Below, in pieces: positions 36,160 to 44,039 of a DNA stretch of 64,000 nucleotides. Below the pieces are notes generated by a model. The model was not told where the DNA came from and ran no database searches. It saw only the letters and a list, made by a program, of their open reading frames with translations. This DNA comes from Pseudomonadota bacterium (GTDB lineage Bacteria > Pseudomonadota > Alphaproteobacteria > Rhizobiales > Devosiaceae): contig JAEWLC010000090.1 of NCBI GenBank assembly GCA_023393475.1, forward strand, positions 92,445 to 156,444. Reading direction: 5' to 3'. The position numbers were made by a program, and so were the translations under genes. The stretch's first letter is position 1. Each line of letters opens with the position of its first letter.

Positions 36160-36908
36160 CAGTGCATTCCGCCGGAAGGCTTGGTCATTGAGAACAGGAT
36201 GAACATGGGGCGAGTCAGCTCGGTGTCGCGCCATTCAGGGTGCGCCGCCAGTTGCGCTTCGGTCGGGCGCCACTCGTCGAGCGCACCGTAGGCAAAGCCG
36301 GCCGCCGTCAGTGTGTTGAGCATGGTGCCGATAGTGCGGTGGTACTTCACCACGCCGTCGACGATCCAGTTGGTCACGCGCTTGCCCTCGATCAAGTAGT
36401 CGGCAATGGCAAAAGCCTGCCGGCCATCGGCCGCGGTGACCCATTCGGGCTCGGCGCGGGCGGCATAGATGGGGTGCTCCACCGAGAACACCAGCTGGCC
36501 GCCCGGCGCAAGGGCCGCGAACATCGTCGCGGCGATGCGCGCGAAGTCCTCGACATAGTGCAACGCCATCGAGCTGACGATCAGGTCGGCCGATCGGGGC
36601 TCAAGCTCGAGTTCATCGAGGTTGCCGCGCCGGTAGGTGACCGCCGGATTGGTGGTCTCGGCGACGGCGCGGGCCAGCATCTTCTCGCTGAGGTCGATGC
36701 CCAGCACCGACTCTGCACCCTCGTTGCCGAGCCAGCGGCTCAACTGGCCGAAACCACAGCCCAGATCGACGACGCGCTTGCCCGATATTTTAGGCAAAAG
36801 GGCGCGGAACGCAGGCCATTCGCTGGTCGCGTCGAGACCCTCGCGGGAACGCGGGAACTCGCTGTAGCCAGCGAGGAACCGGTCGTCGTCATAGATATTC
36901 TGGGCCAA
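36159..36908 (-). CDS. Class I SAM-dependent methyltransferase inserted between cobS and cobT
   Basis: This 249-residue protein has VVDLGCGFGQLSRWLG (motif I), VLGIDLSEKML, the segment RSADLIVSSMALHYV and LAPGGQLVFSVEHPIY. This pattern is typical of small-molecule methyltransferases of the Methyltransf_11/25 type. The gene is 13 bases downstream of cobS and shares one base with cobT, so it is co-translated with the chelatase. It does not match the known cobalamin methyltransferases, which have a different fold. The substrate is unknown. Confidence 0.88.
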   Translation of the reverse strand: MAQNIYDDDRFLAGYSEFPRSREGLDATSEWPAFRALLPKISGKRVVDLGCGFGQLSRWLGNEGAESVLGIDLSEKMLARAVAETTNPAVTYRRGNLDELELEPRSADLIVSSMALHYVEDFARIAATMFAALAPGGQLVFSVEHPIYAARAEPEWVTAADGRQAFAIADYLIEGKRVTNWIVDGVVKYHRTIGTMLNTLTAAGFAYGALDEWRPTEAQLAAHPEWRDTELTRPMFILFSMTKPSGGMH

Positions 36909-36921
36909 CCTGGCCTCCGGA

Positions 36922-37899
36922 TCAGGCGATGACCGCGAGGTTCGCGGCGCTCTCCGGCAGGTCTTCCCCGAACACGCGCTGGTAGAACTCGGCCACCACG
37001 GGGCGCTCGAGCTCGTCGCACTTGTTGAGGAAGGTCAGCCGGAAGGCGAAGCCGACATCGCCGAAGATTTCGGCATTCTCGGCCCAGGTGATCACCGTAC
37101 GCGGGCTCATCACCGTCGACAGGTCGCCGTTGATGAAGGCCTGGCGGGTGAGATCAGCGAGACGGACCATGTTGTTGACGGTCTTCTTGCCCTTCTCGCC
37201 GGTGTAGGTCTTGGCCTTGGCGAGAATGATCCCGACTTCCTTGTCGTGCGGCAGGTAGTTCAGCGTGGTGACGATCGACCAGCGGTCCATCTGGCCCTGG
37301 TTGATCTGCTGGGTGCCGTGATAGAGGCCCGAAGTGTCGCCGAGACCAATGGTGTTGGTCGTCGCGAACAGGCGGAAGGCCGGGTGCGGGGTGATGACGC
37401 GGTTCTGGTCGAGGAGGGTCAGCCGACCCTGGGTCTCGAGCACGCGCTGGATCACGAACATCACGTCCGGGCGGCCGGCATCGTATTCGTCGAAGACGAG
37501 GGCGATGTTGTTCTGCACGGCCCAGGGCAGGATGCCGTCGCGGAACTCGGTAATCTGCTTGCCGTCCTTGAGCACGATCGCGTCCTTGCCGACAAGATCG
37601 ATACGGCTGACGTGGGCGTCGAGGTTGACGCGGACCAGCGGCCAGTTGAGGCGCGCCGCGACCTGCTCGATATGGGTCGACTTGCCGGTGCCGTGGTAGC
37701 CCTGCACCATGACACGGCGGTTGAAGGCGAAGCCGGCGAGAATGGCCAGCGTGGTGTTGCGATCGAACAGGTAGTCCGGGTCCATCGGGGGAACATGCGG
37801 ATCGGTTTCCGCATAACCCATGACCTTCATGTCGCTGTCGATGCCGAAGGTTTCGCGGACGGAATATTCCTTGTTCGGCAGGTTGGTGAATTCGGGCAT
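36922..37899 (-). CDS. cobS: Cobaltochelatase subunit CobS
   Basis: This 325-residue AAA+ ATPase is the motor subunit of the aerobic cobaltochelatase. It has a Walker A motif (VQGYHGTGKSTHIEQVAARL), Walker B LVFDEYDAG and sensor ATTNTIG. ATG 37899 starts with MPEFTNLPNKEYSVRE, the usual CobS beginning; longer in-frame starts add an arginine/cysteine-rich stretch not seen in the family. It leads the cobS/methyltransferase/cobT/phytase-like operon. A 217 bp gap separates it from the J-domain gene. Confidence 0.95.
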   Translation of the reverse strand: MPEFTNLPNKEYSVRETFGIDSDMKVMGYAETDPHVPPMDPDYLFDRNTTLAILAGFAFNRRVMVQGYHGTGKSTHIEQVAARLNWPLVRVNLDAHVSRIDLVGKDAIVLKDGKQITEFRDGILPWAVQNNIALVFDEYDAGRPDVMFVIQRVLETQGRLTLLDQNRVITPHPAFRLFATTNTIGLGDTSGLYHGTQQINQGQMDRWSIVTTLNYLPHDKEVGIILAKAKTYTGEKGKKTVNNMVRLADLTRQAFINGDLSTVMSPRTVITWAENAEIFGDVGFAFRLTFLNKCDELERPVVAEFYQRVFGEDLPESAANLAVIA

Positions 37900-38116
37900 T
37901 TTCACGAGGCTCTCGAGAGAAAATAGGTCAAGACGGCTGCCTTGGAGATTGCGGGCTCTATAGCAGCATCGGACGCGCGGGGGTAGGGCGCAACGACAAT
38001 AGGATGACGGCTGGCGCCGACGCATAGACCGCCGCGCAACGCAGGCAAACCGGGCGGAACCTGCCGTCATGCATGGCGCAAATACCGCCATGACAAAGTT
38101 TCATCCCGCGCCGGGA

Positions 38117-38761
38117 TCAGCGGCCGACGAAACCCTTGGATTTCAGGTGCGAGTAGGCGGCGATGATGGCGCGGAGCCGGTCCTCGGAACTCTTGTCGCC
38201 GCCATTGGCGTCGGGGTGGTGGAGCTTCACCAGCTTCTTGTAGGCGACGCGGATATCCTCGGCCTTGGCAAAGCCCATGAAGCCGAGCGTCTCGAAGGCG
38301 CGGCGATCCGGCTCGTGCAGTGGCTTCACGCGCTCCTGCGCCGGCTGCTTGTTCTGGTGACGGGCGTAGCGGGCGAAGACGCCGAACGGGTCGTTGACGC
38401 GCTTGGCGTTCGGGTTGCGCGGCGCCCCCTTGGGCATGCGCGGGCCCTGGCCGGCGCCGGGCTTGGCGCCAAAACCCCAGCTCGGCCGCCCGTCGGTCTC
38501 GCGCTCGGCATTGAGCGTGGAGGCCATCTCCTCGGGCTTCATGCCCTCGAAGAAGTTGAACACCTGGTTGTAGTGGCGGACATGCTCGAGGCAGAAGTGG
38601 TGGTACTCGCCGATGGCCCGATTGCCCTTGGGCGCCTTGTAGAGGCCGGGCTGGTCGCAACCCTCCCAGCCGCAGGCCAGCACTTCGGCCTTCGGTTCGG
38701 GCTCCGGATGGCGGTTCTTGATCCGGATGCGGTCAAAATACTTGGAATCCAGCTTCATCAA
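38117..38761 (-). CDS. C-terminal J-domain protein (DnaJ-like)
   Basis: In this 214-residue protein the J domain is at the C-terminus (about 150-214), with the HPD motif in KKLVKLHHPDANGG. HPD stimulates the ATPase of a DnaK partner. The N-terminal part holds CGWEGCDQPGLYKAPKG and HHFCLEHVRHYN, a cysteine/histidine pattern that may bind zinc. This alphaproteobacterial protein regularly lies between bolA and cobS, as here. The client is unknown. Confidence 0.88.
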   Translation of the reverse strand: MMKLDSKYFDRIRIKNRHPEPEPKAEVLACGWEGCDQPGLYKAPKGNRAIGEYHHFCLEHVRHYNQVFNFFEGMKPEEMASTLNAERETDGRPSWGFGAKPGAGQGPRMPKGAPRNPNAKRVNDPFGVFARYARHQNKQPAQERVKPLHEPDRRAFETLGFMGFAKAEDIRVAYKKLVKLHHPDANGGDKSSEDRLRAIIAAYSHLKSKGFVGR

Positions 38762-38802
38762 TCCTAGTTACGGGTCCACGGCCCGCCCCAAACTGAACCG
38801 GT

Positions 38803-39069
38803 ATGCATATGTCCGTTCGCGACCAGATTGCAGAAAAACTTTCGGTCAAATTCACGCCAAGCCATCTTGAAGTGATCGACGAGAGCGAAAAACATAGGGG
38901 CCACGGCGGTTATCGCGAGGGTGGTGAGACCCATTTCCGCGTCCGCATCGCTTCCCCACAGTTCACCGGAATGGCCCGCGTCGCCCAGCATCGTGCCGTC
39001 ATGGAGACGCTCGATGCAGAGCTGAAGGGTGGCGTGCATGCACTCGCGATCGAAGTCGTGAGCCGGTAG
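38803..39069 (+). CDS. BolA-family protein
   Basis: This 88-residue protein has the BolA fold: an early helix, the conserved RHGG-like GHGGYREGGETHFRVRIAS and FTGMARVAQHRAVMETL. BolA proteins bind iron-sulfur clusters with monothiol glutaredoxins and can act on transcription or iron homeostasis. The gene is divergent from the J-domain gene, with 41 bp between starts, a conserved arrangement. Confidence 0.92.
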   Translation: MHMSVRDQIAEKLSVKFTPSHLEVIDESEKHRGHGGYREGGETHFRVRIASPQFTGMARVAQHRAVMETLDAELKGGVHALAIEVVSR

Positions 39070-39238
39070 CCCGAAGATTTCTGTGATTGCTGAACGGGTT
39101 GGATATGGGGCGTAGCGGCCCCGAATGCAACTTGGGCGATGGCGTGGCGAAGGTAGGGCGAGCCGCCCCTTTCTCTCCGAAATAACGCCCCACCCCTTCC
39201 CTAGCTGTAGCGTCAGCAGACAGACACGGAGGGCACCC

Positions 39239-40294
39239 ATGTCAGCGAAGAGTCGCGGCGCGGCAGCGATGGCCGCCATGTTGTTGTGCGCGCTTCCGGG
39301 CGTCGCACTGGCAGCGTCGAGCACGCTGCAACTGATCATCGGCGGCGAGGCCTATGATGGCCCGCCCAAGTTCGAAGTGACGTTCGACGGCAAGGTCCTC
39401 GGCGAGGGCGCCGTGAACGCGGCGATCGACACCGCGACGGTCGGACGCTTCGCCGACGCGGCCGACAAGGCCGCCTATGTCGAGAGCTTCACCTTCGATG
39501 TGCCCGAGGACCTGTTCAAGCCGGGTGCCGAAGTGCGGGTGCGGCTGGTCAACGAGGCCTATGGCGGGGACGGCTCGGATCGCGACCGCAACCTCTATCT
39601 GGCCGCGGTATCGGTAAATGGCAGGGCGGTGACGGTCTCCGGCCTCTCGACCCGGGGAACCACGGCCGATGCCGGCAACGAGGTGCTGGGCGAATTCCTG
39701 GTGCTGCGGGACGGCAATATGGAGGGCGTCTCCAAGGCGCCGACCGGTGGCTGGCCGCTGCCCGATGCGACTATCGCCACGGCGCCCGAGGCCACGACAC
39801 CCAAGGCCGTGACGACCGAGGTGGTCGCCACTACCGAGCTTGCCGCCAAGCCGACGAAGCCCCCGGTCGATGTCCAGGCATTGCGCCTGCCGACAGAGGA
39901 CGAGCACCCCGAAGGCGTGCAGACGGCAAGCCTCGACCAGGACCCCGAGGCCGATGCCGGCGTCGCCTGCAGCCGCGACGAGCTCTACAACGTCATCGGC
40001 TTCAATGAGAACTCGAACGACCTGACGCCCCGGCTGATGAAGCGGCTGGACCAGATCGTCGCCGATATCGGCACCGAGAAGTGCAAGGTGCAGGTCACCG
40101 GCTATTCGAGCAAGCAGGGCAACCACGCCACCAATGCGCTGTTTGCCATCGAGCGCGCACAGAACGTGCTCACCTATCTCAAGCAGGCCGGACTGAGCTT
40201 CGACAAGGCGACCGCCACTGGCGGTGGCGCCACGGAGCAGTTCGGCAACGCATTTTCGGCGAACCGCAGGGTGGTCATCTCGGTCGCGCCGTAG
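39239..40294 (+). CDS. Secreted CBM60-like / OmpA-like fusion protein
   Basis: From ATG 39239 (GGAGGG just upstream) the protein has 351 residues. A signal peptide ends near VALAA-26. Residues about 28-175 resemble a calcium-dependent xylan-type carbohydrate-binding module (CBM36/60), with the hallmark VNEAYGGDGSDRDRNLYLAAV. A Thr/Pro-rich linker (about 175-260) leads to an OmpA-type peptidoglycan-binding domain (about 265-351): CSRDELYNVIGFNENS and ALFAIERAQNVLTYLKQAG. The usual acidic residue in GHxD is replaced (GYSSKQG). It may tether a glycan ligand to peptidoglycan, which is inference. Confidence 0.8.
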   Translation: MSAKSRGAAAMAAMLLCALPGVALAASSTLQLIIGGEAYDGPPKFEVTFDGKVLGEGAVNAAIDTATVGRFADAADKAAYVESFTFDVPEDLFKPGAEVRVRLVNEAYGGDGSDRDRNLYLAAVSVNGRAVTVSGLSTRGTTADAGNEVLGEFLVLRDGNMEGVSKAPTGGWPLPDATIATAPEATTPKAVTTEVVATTELAAKPTKPPVDVQALRLPTEDEHPEGVQTASLDQDPEADAGVACSRDELYNVIGFNENSNDLTPRLMKRLDQIVADIGTEKCKVQVTGYSSKQGNHATNALFAIERAQNVLTYLKQAGLSFDKATATGGGATEQFGNAFSANRRVVISVAP

Positions 40295-40321
40295 AGTCTC
40301 CGCTCCCCCGAGGGCGGGTGC

Positions 40322-40370
40322 GAGGGGAGGGGGCCGAGGCCACGGTGCGAAAGCATCGCCCCCTCCCCTC
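40322..40370. terminator. GA-rich hairpin between convergent genes
   Basis: A perfect 13-base stem pairs 40322-40334 with 40358-40370, with a 23-base loop. It lies between the CBM60-like/OmpA-like gene and aroB, which converge. There is no T-run, so Rho-independent termination is uncertain. It could also be a dispersed repeat, since a similar CT/GA-rich palindrome occurs at 12181. Confidence 0.55.
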
Positions 40371-40393
40371 TGTTATTTCCGGGTGCGCCGGCT

Positions 40394-41509
40394 TCAGGCG
40401 CCGCGCATCTCTTCGAGATAGGCGCGTACGGTCGCCGGATCGACGTTCCTTTCGATGAAGGCTTCGCCGATGCCGCGGGTCAGGATGAAGGTCAGCGCAC
40501 CGCGCACGACCTTCTTGTCCTGGGCGATGGCGGCCATCAGGTAGTCGGTGTCCTGCAATTCGCCGGGAATGTCCTGCAACCGCGTCGGCAGGCCGGCGGC
40601 CTCAAGATGCTGCTGGATGCGGCCGGTATCCTGGCTGGGTGCAAGTCCCAGCTTCGCCGAGAACCCGTGCGCCAGCACCATGCCAATGGCGACGCCTTCG
40701 CCATGCAGCAGGCGGTCGGAATAGCCGGTGGCCTTCTCGAGCGCGTGCCCGAAAGTGTGGCCGAGATTGAGCAGGGCCCGGACGCCGGTCTCCTTCTCGT
40801 CCTCGAGCACGAAGCGGGTCTTTGCGGCACAGCAGCGGCCGACCATCTCGGCGCGCAGCGCGGCATCGCCGGCAAAGATGGCGCGGCGATGCTCCTCCAG
40901 CCAGAAGTAGAATTCTGCGTCGCCGAGCAGCCCGTACTTCACCACTTCGGCGTAGCCGGCGGCAAATTCGCGCTGGGGCAGGGTGTTGAGCGTGTCGAGG
41001 TCGGCCAGAACCAGCTTGGGCTGGTGGAAGGCGCCGATCAGGTTCTTGCCGTGCGGCGAGTTGATGCCGGTCTTGCCGCCGACCGAGGAATCGACCTGCG
41101 CCAGGAGCGAAGTCGGGATCTGCACGAAATCCATGCCACGCCGGGTGATCGCGGCGGCAAAGCCGGCGAGGTCGCCGATGACGCCGCCGCCAAGGGCGAT
41201 CACGAGGTCGCCACGTTCGAGCCGCGCGGCAAGCAGGTGGTCGACCACTTCGCCCAGCCGCTCGAACGACTTGGTCTTCTCGCCGTTGGGCAGGATGATC
41301 TCGGCATGGCCGATCCCGGCCCTGTCGAGCGAGGCGACGAGCCGTGACAGCTGGGCCTTCGCCACTTCGGTATCGGTGACAATGCCGAAGCGGCGGCCCG
41401 GGAACATGGCGGCAAGCCGCTGGCCGGCGCCATCGAGCAGGCCTTCACCGATGACGATGTCGTACTCGCGTCCGGCCAAGGGAACGTGGACGATGAGCGG
41501 CTCAGCCAT
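40394..41509 (-). CDS. aroB: 3-dehydroquinate synthase
   Basis: Second step of the shikimate pathway: DAHP to 3-dehydroquinate. The 371-residue protein has the NAD-binding and zinc features of AroB: GEKTKSFERLGEVVDHLL, ALGGGVIGDLAGFAAAI, IPTSLLAQVDSSVGGKTGIN, and HTFGHALE with metal-binding His. It overlaps aroK by eight bases, so the two enzymes are translated from one message. The aroK-aroB order is general in bacteria. Confidence 0.97.
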   Translation of the reverse strand: MAEPLIVHVPLAGREYDIVIGEGLLDGAGQRLAAMFPGRRFGIVTDTEVAKAQLSRLVASLDRAGIGHAEIILPNGEKTKSFERLGEVVDHLLAARLERGDLVIALGGGVIGDLAGFAAAITRRGMDFVQIPTSLLAQVDSSVGGKTGINSPHGKNLIGAFHQPKLVLADLDTLNTLPQREFAAGYAEVVKYGLLGDAEFYFWLEEHRRAIFAGDAALRAEMVGRCCAAKTRFVLEDEKETGVRALLNLGHTFGHALEKATGYSDRLLHGEGVAIGMVLAHGFSAKLGLAPSQDTGRIQQHLEAAGLPTRLQDIPGELQDTDYLMAAIAQDKKVVRGALTFILTRGIGEAFIERNVDPATVRAYLEEMRGA

Positions 41510-42095
41510 CGATCGGCGCCTTCTGGAGGTAGTCGAGGACCGCGTCGATAACCTCTGCTGCCACCTGGTCCTGCGGGACGTCGCGAGAGACGACGGTCAC
41601 GTGCGCCTCGGCGTAGGTCGGATAGCGCACGTCGATCAGCTTCTGCAGCGTCTCGCGCGGGTTTGCGGTCTTCAGCAGCGGCCGGTTGGAGCGGCGGGAG
41701 ACGCGCTGGAACAGGAGGTCGAAATCGGCCTTGATCCACACGGAGATCGCGGACGCGTTCACCAGCGCGCGCGTCTCGGGGTTGATGAAGGCGCCGCCGC
41801 CGGTGCCCAGCACGATGCCCTCGTCCTTCAGCAGCCGCGCGATCACCTTGACCTCGCCGGCGCGGAAATCGGCTTCGCCGTGGGTGCGGAAAATGTCCTC
41901 GATGGTCATGCCGGCGGCCTTCTCGACCTCTTCGTCGCTGTCGACGAAGTGGCGGCCGAGCTTGCTGGCGAGGCGGCGGCCGACAGTGGTCTTGCCGGCT
42001 CCCATCATGCCGATCAGGACGATCGGGCGGTGGCCGAGGCGCCGAAGCAGTTCCTCGCGCCGGTCGTTCTGCCCGTTGTTGCCGTCGCGCGACAT
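41502..42095 (-). CDS. aroK: Shikimate kinase
   Basis: Phosphorylates shikimate at the 3-OH with ATP. The 197-residue protein has a P-loop in IVLIGMMGAGKTTVGRRLA, the shikimate-binding Asp/Arg region (FVDSDEEVEKAAG; DFRAGEVKVI), and GGGAFINPETR. It is first in the aroKB operon. TTGACT is present upstream in the 129 bp gap to the divergent membrane-protein gene, though the -10 is poor. Confidence 0.96.
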   Translation of the reverse strand: MSRDGNNGQNDRREELLRRLGHRPIVLIGMMGAGKTTVGRRLASKLGRHFVDSDEEVEKAAGMTIEDIFRTHGEADFRAGEVKVIARLLKDEGIVLGTGGGAFINPETRALVNASAISVWIKADFDLLFQRVSRRSNRPLLKTANPRETLQKLIDVRYPTYAEAHVTVVSRDVPQDQVAAEVIDAVLDYLQKAPIDG

Positions 42096-42224
42096 GGCAT
42101 TCCCCCGTTCGGGCGGGTTGAACCGTTAGGGCAGCATAAAGTCAATGCCTGCTATCGTTGGCCTCCCTTGATCGGCACCGCCAAACAGGGGAGACTGAAC
42201 CTTGCGTGACAAAAGCGGATTGCC

Positions 42225-42542
42225 ATGCCGACCCTTATACGTCTGATCGTCATCCTGCTGGTCCTTGGTGGTATCGGCTATGGCGCCATGTTCGCCCTCA
42301 CGGTTTTCGTCGAGCCGCGCGAGAAGGACGTGACGATTCGCATCCCGGCGCGCGATCTCGTGCCCGAGGTGCAGCGCGATCCGCTGGTCCGGCGCGAAAT
42401 CGATACGACGCGGTCGACCACTCCCGCCCCAGCCGAGCCTGCCCCGGTGGAGCCTGCTCCCGCTCCCGCTCCCGCTCCTGCACCCGCAGGCGAACCGGCC
42501 GGTGAAGACGGCGTCGTCACCCTGCAACAGGGCACCGAATGA
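42225..42542 (+). CDS. Single-pass membrane protein of unknown function upstream of xerD
   Basis: This 105-residue protein has one transmembrane helix at about 5-27 and a proline/alanine-rich tail (APVEPAPAPAPAPAPAGEP) likely outside the cytosol. I do not know its function. Similar small genes lie between aroK and xerD in Hyphomicrobiales. Its TGA overlaps the xerD ATG (ATGA, 42539-42542), so it sets xerD translation. Confidence 0.8.
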   Translation: MPTLIRLIVILLVLGGIGYGAMFALTVFVEPREKDVTIRIPARDLVPEVQRDPLVRREIDTTRSTTPAPAEPAPVEPAPAPAPAPAPAGEPAGEDGVVTLQQGTE

Positions 42543-43450
42543 GCTCCGGCCACCTGGTCGAAGCCTTCCTCGAGATGATGAGCGCCGAGCGGGGCGCAGC
42601 CAGGAACACGATCGAGGCCTATCGACGGGACCTGCGCGACTACGCGGATTTTCTCGGGCGGCGAAACGCGTCGGCAACGAGCGCCGGGCGCGAAGAGGTG
42701 ACGGCCTATCTCGCCTTTCTCGAGGCGCAGGGCGTTGCGGCCTCGTCGAGTGCCCGCAAGCTCTCGGCCATCCGCCAGTTCCACAAGTTCCTCGCCGCCG
42801 ATGCCATTCGCGGCGACGATCCGACCCGCATCGTCGCTTCGCCCAAGGCGCGGCGCGGGCTGCCCAAGGTGCTGTCGATCGCCGAGATCGACCGGCTGCT
42901 GTCCATCGCAGAGGAAGAGGTCGAGCGGCCGGAGGCCACCGATGCCGAGCGCGCCCTGTCGGGGCGGCTCTACCTGCTGCTCGAACTCCTCTACGCCACG
43001 GGCATGCGCGTTTCGGAACTGGTGGAGCTGAAACGGGCGGCGGTGATGCGCGACGCGGGCTTCCTCACCGTGCGTGGCAAGGGCGGCAAGGAACGGATCG
43101 TGCCGCTCACCGACCGGGCGCGGGATGCGGTGAAAGCCTATCTCGCCAAGCTCGAACCGGGGCCGTGGCTGTTCCCGGCCGGCGGCGATTCGGGGCACCT
43201 GAGCCGGCAGGTCTTTGGCCGCGAACTGAAGGGCATCGCCGCACGGGCCGGCATCAGTCCGGCGCGGGTTTCGCCGCACGTGCTGCGGCACGCTTTTGCC
43301 AGCCACCTGCTGGCGGGTGGGGCCGACCTGCGGGTGGTGCAGACGCTGCTCGGTCACTCCGATATCTCGACCACGCAGATCTATACCCACGTTCTCGACG
43401 AGAAGCTCCGCTCGCTGGTCGAGAGCCATCATCCGCTGGCGGAAGACTGA
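42539..43450 (+). CDS. xerD: Tyrosine recombinase XerD
   Basis: This 303-residue site-specific recombinase resolves chromosome dimers at dif with XerC and FtsK. It has the SAM-like N-terminal domain (VEAFLEMMSAERGAARNTIEAYRRDL) and the catalytic set: Arg in TGMRVSELVEL, Lys in VRGKGGKERIVPL, HVLRHAFASHLL, LGHSDISTTQIYTHV with the Tyr nucleophile. It is chromosomal XerD rather than a phage integrase, judging by the conserved aroK/xerD/accA setting. It ends two bases before the convergent zinc-protein gene. Confidence 0.95.
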   Translation: MSSGHLVEAFLEMMSAERGAARNTIEAYRRDLRDYADFLGRRNASATSAGREEVTAYLAFLEAQGVAASSSARKLSAIRQFHKFLAADAIRGDDPTRIVASPKARRGLPKVLSIAEIDRLLSIAEEEVERPEATDAERALSGRLYLLLELLYATGMRVSELVELKRAAVMRDAGFLTVRGKGGKERIVPLTDRARDAVKAYLAKLEPGPWLFPAGGDSGHLSRQVFGRELKGIAARAGISPARVSPHVLRHAFASHLLAGGADLRVVQTLLGHSDISTTQIYTHVLDEKLRSLVESHHPLAED

Positions 43451-43452
43451 GG

Positions 43453-43782
43453 TCAGCCCTTCTTCGCCCCCAGTGCGTCCATCCGCACCAGCAGGTCGTC
43501 GAGCGCGCTGAGGACATCGCTCATCAGCATTGGCCTCTGCGGCAAAGCCGGTGCATCGTTCCAGCGCGAGCGCATGTCGGCGATCCGTTCCTTGCGGCGG
43601 CGCCTCGCCTCCCTGGCTTCGGCGATAGTGCGGCGCATCGGACCGTTGCTGTCGTCGAGGACGAACAGGGCTTCGCAATGCGGACACCAGGCCTGTGCGT
43701 TCGGCCGAACCAGCTTGGCGCGCTCCTGGAAATGGCCGCGGCAATTGGGGCAGGCTACATTCACCAGGGCATAGGCAGTCAT
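43453..43782 (-). CDS. Zinc-ribbon protein of unknown function
   Basis: This 109-residue protein has two CPxC knuckles, VACPNCRGHF and WCPHCEALF, which look like one zinc ribbon. A basic helical region follows (REARRRRKERIADMRSRW). The last 40 residues form a predicted amphipathic helix. It could bind nucleic acid. I do not recognise a characterised relative. It is convergent with xerD and lies 257 bp before accA. Confidence 0.75.
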   Translation of the reverse strand: MTAYALVNVACPNCRGHFQERAKLVRPNAQAWCPHCEALFVLDDSNGPMRRTIAEAREARRRRKERIADMRSRWNDAPALPQRPMLMSDVLSALDDLLVRMDALGAKKG

Positions 43783-44039
43783 GGTCTAGGGCTATGGTCC
43801 GAACGCTGTCCCCAGATGCTTGTCATTGAAGCGTCATCTATTGGTTAATGCTGCGCGACGGCCCGGCAAACGCCTGTTTCACCAGCCTTCGCGGCGGCGC
43901 TTGACTCATGCGCGCGCCATCGCCACTTTCCGGCCACTTTGCGGCGCGACTGACGCGCCTTTCCTAGGTTCACGTGGTCGCGCCCCCAAACCGGAAAAGT
44001 CTGCTACTTTTCCTGGGAGCGCCCTAACTGGCGGGTTGG

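Noticed and set aside
42539..43450. Tyrosine recombinase as a phage or island integrase
   Set aside because: It lies in the conserved aroK/xerD/accA setting, is coupled to the usual small membrane-protein gene and has the XerD length and motifs. No attachment repeats or cargo are seen.
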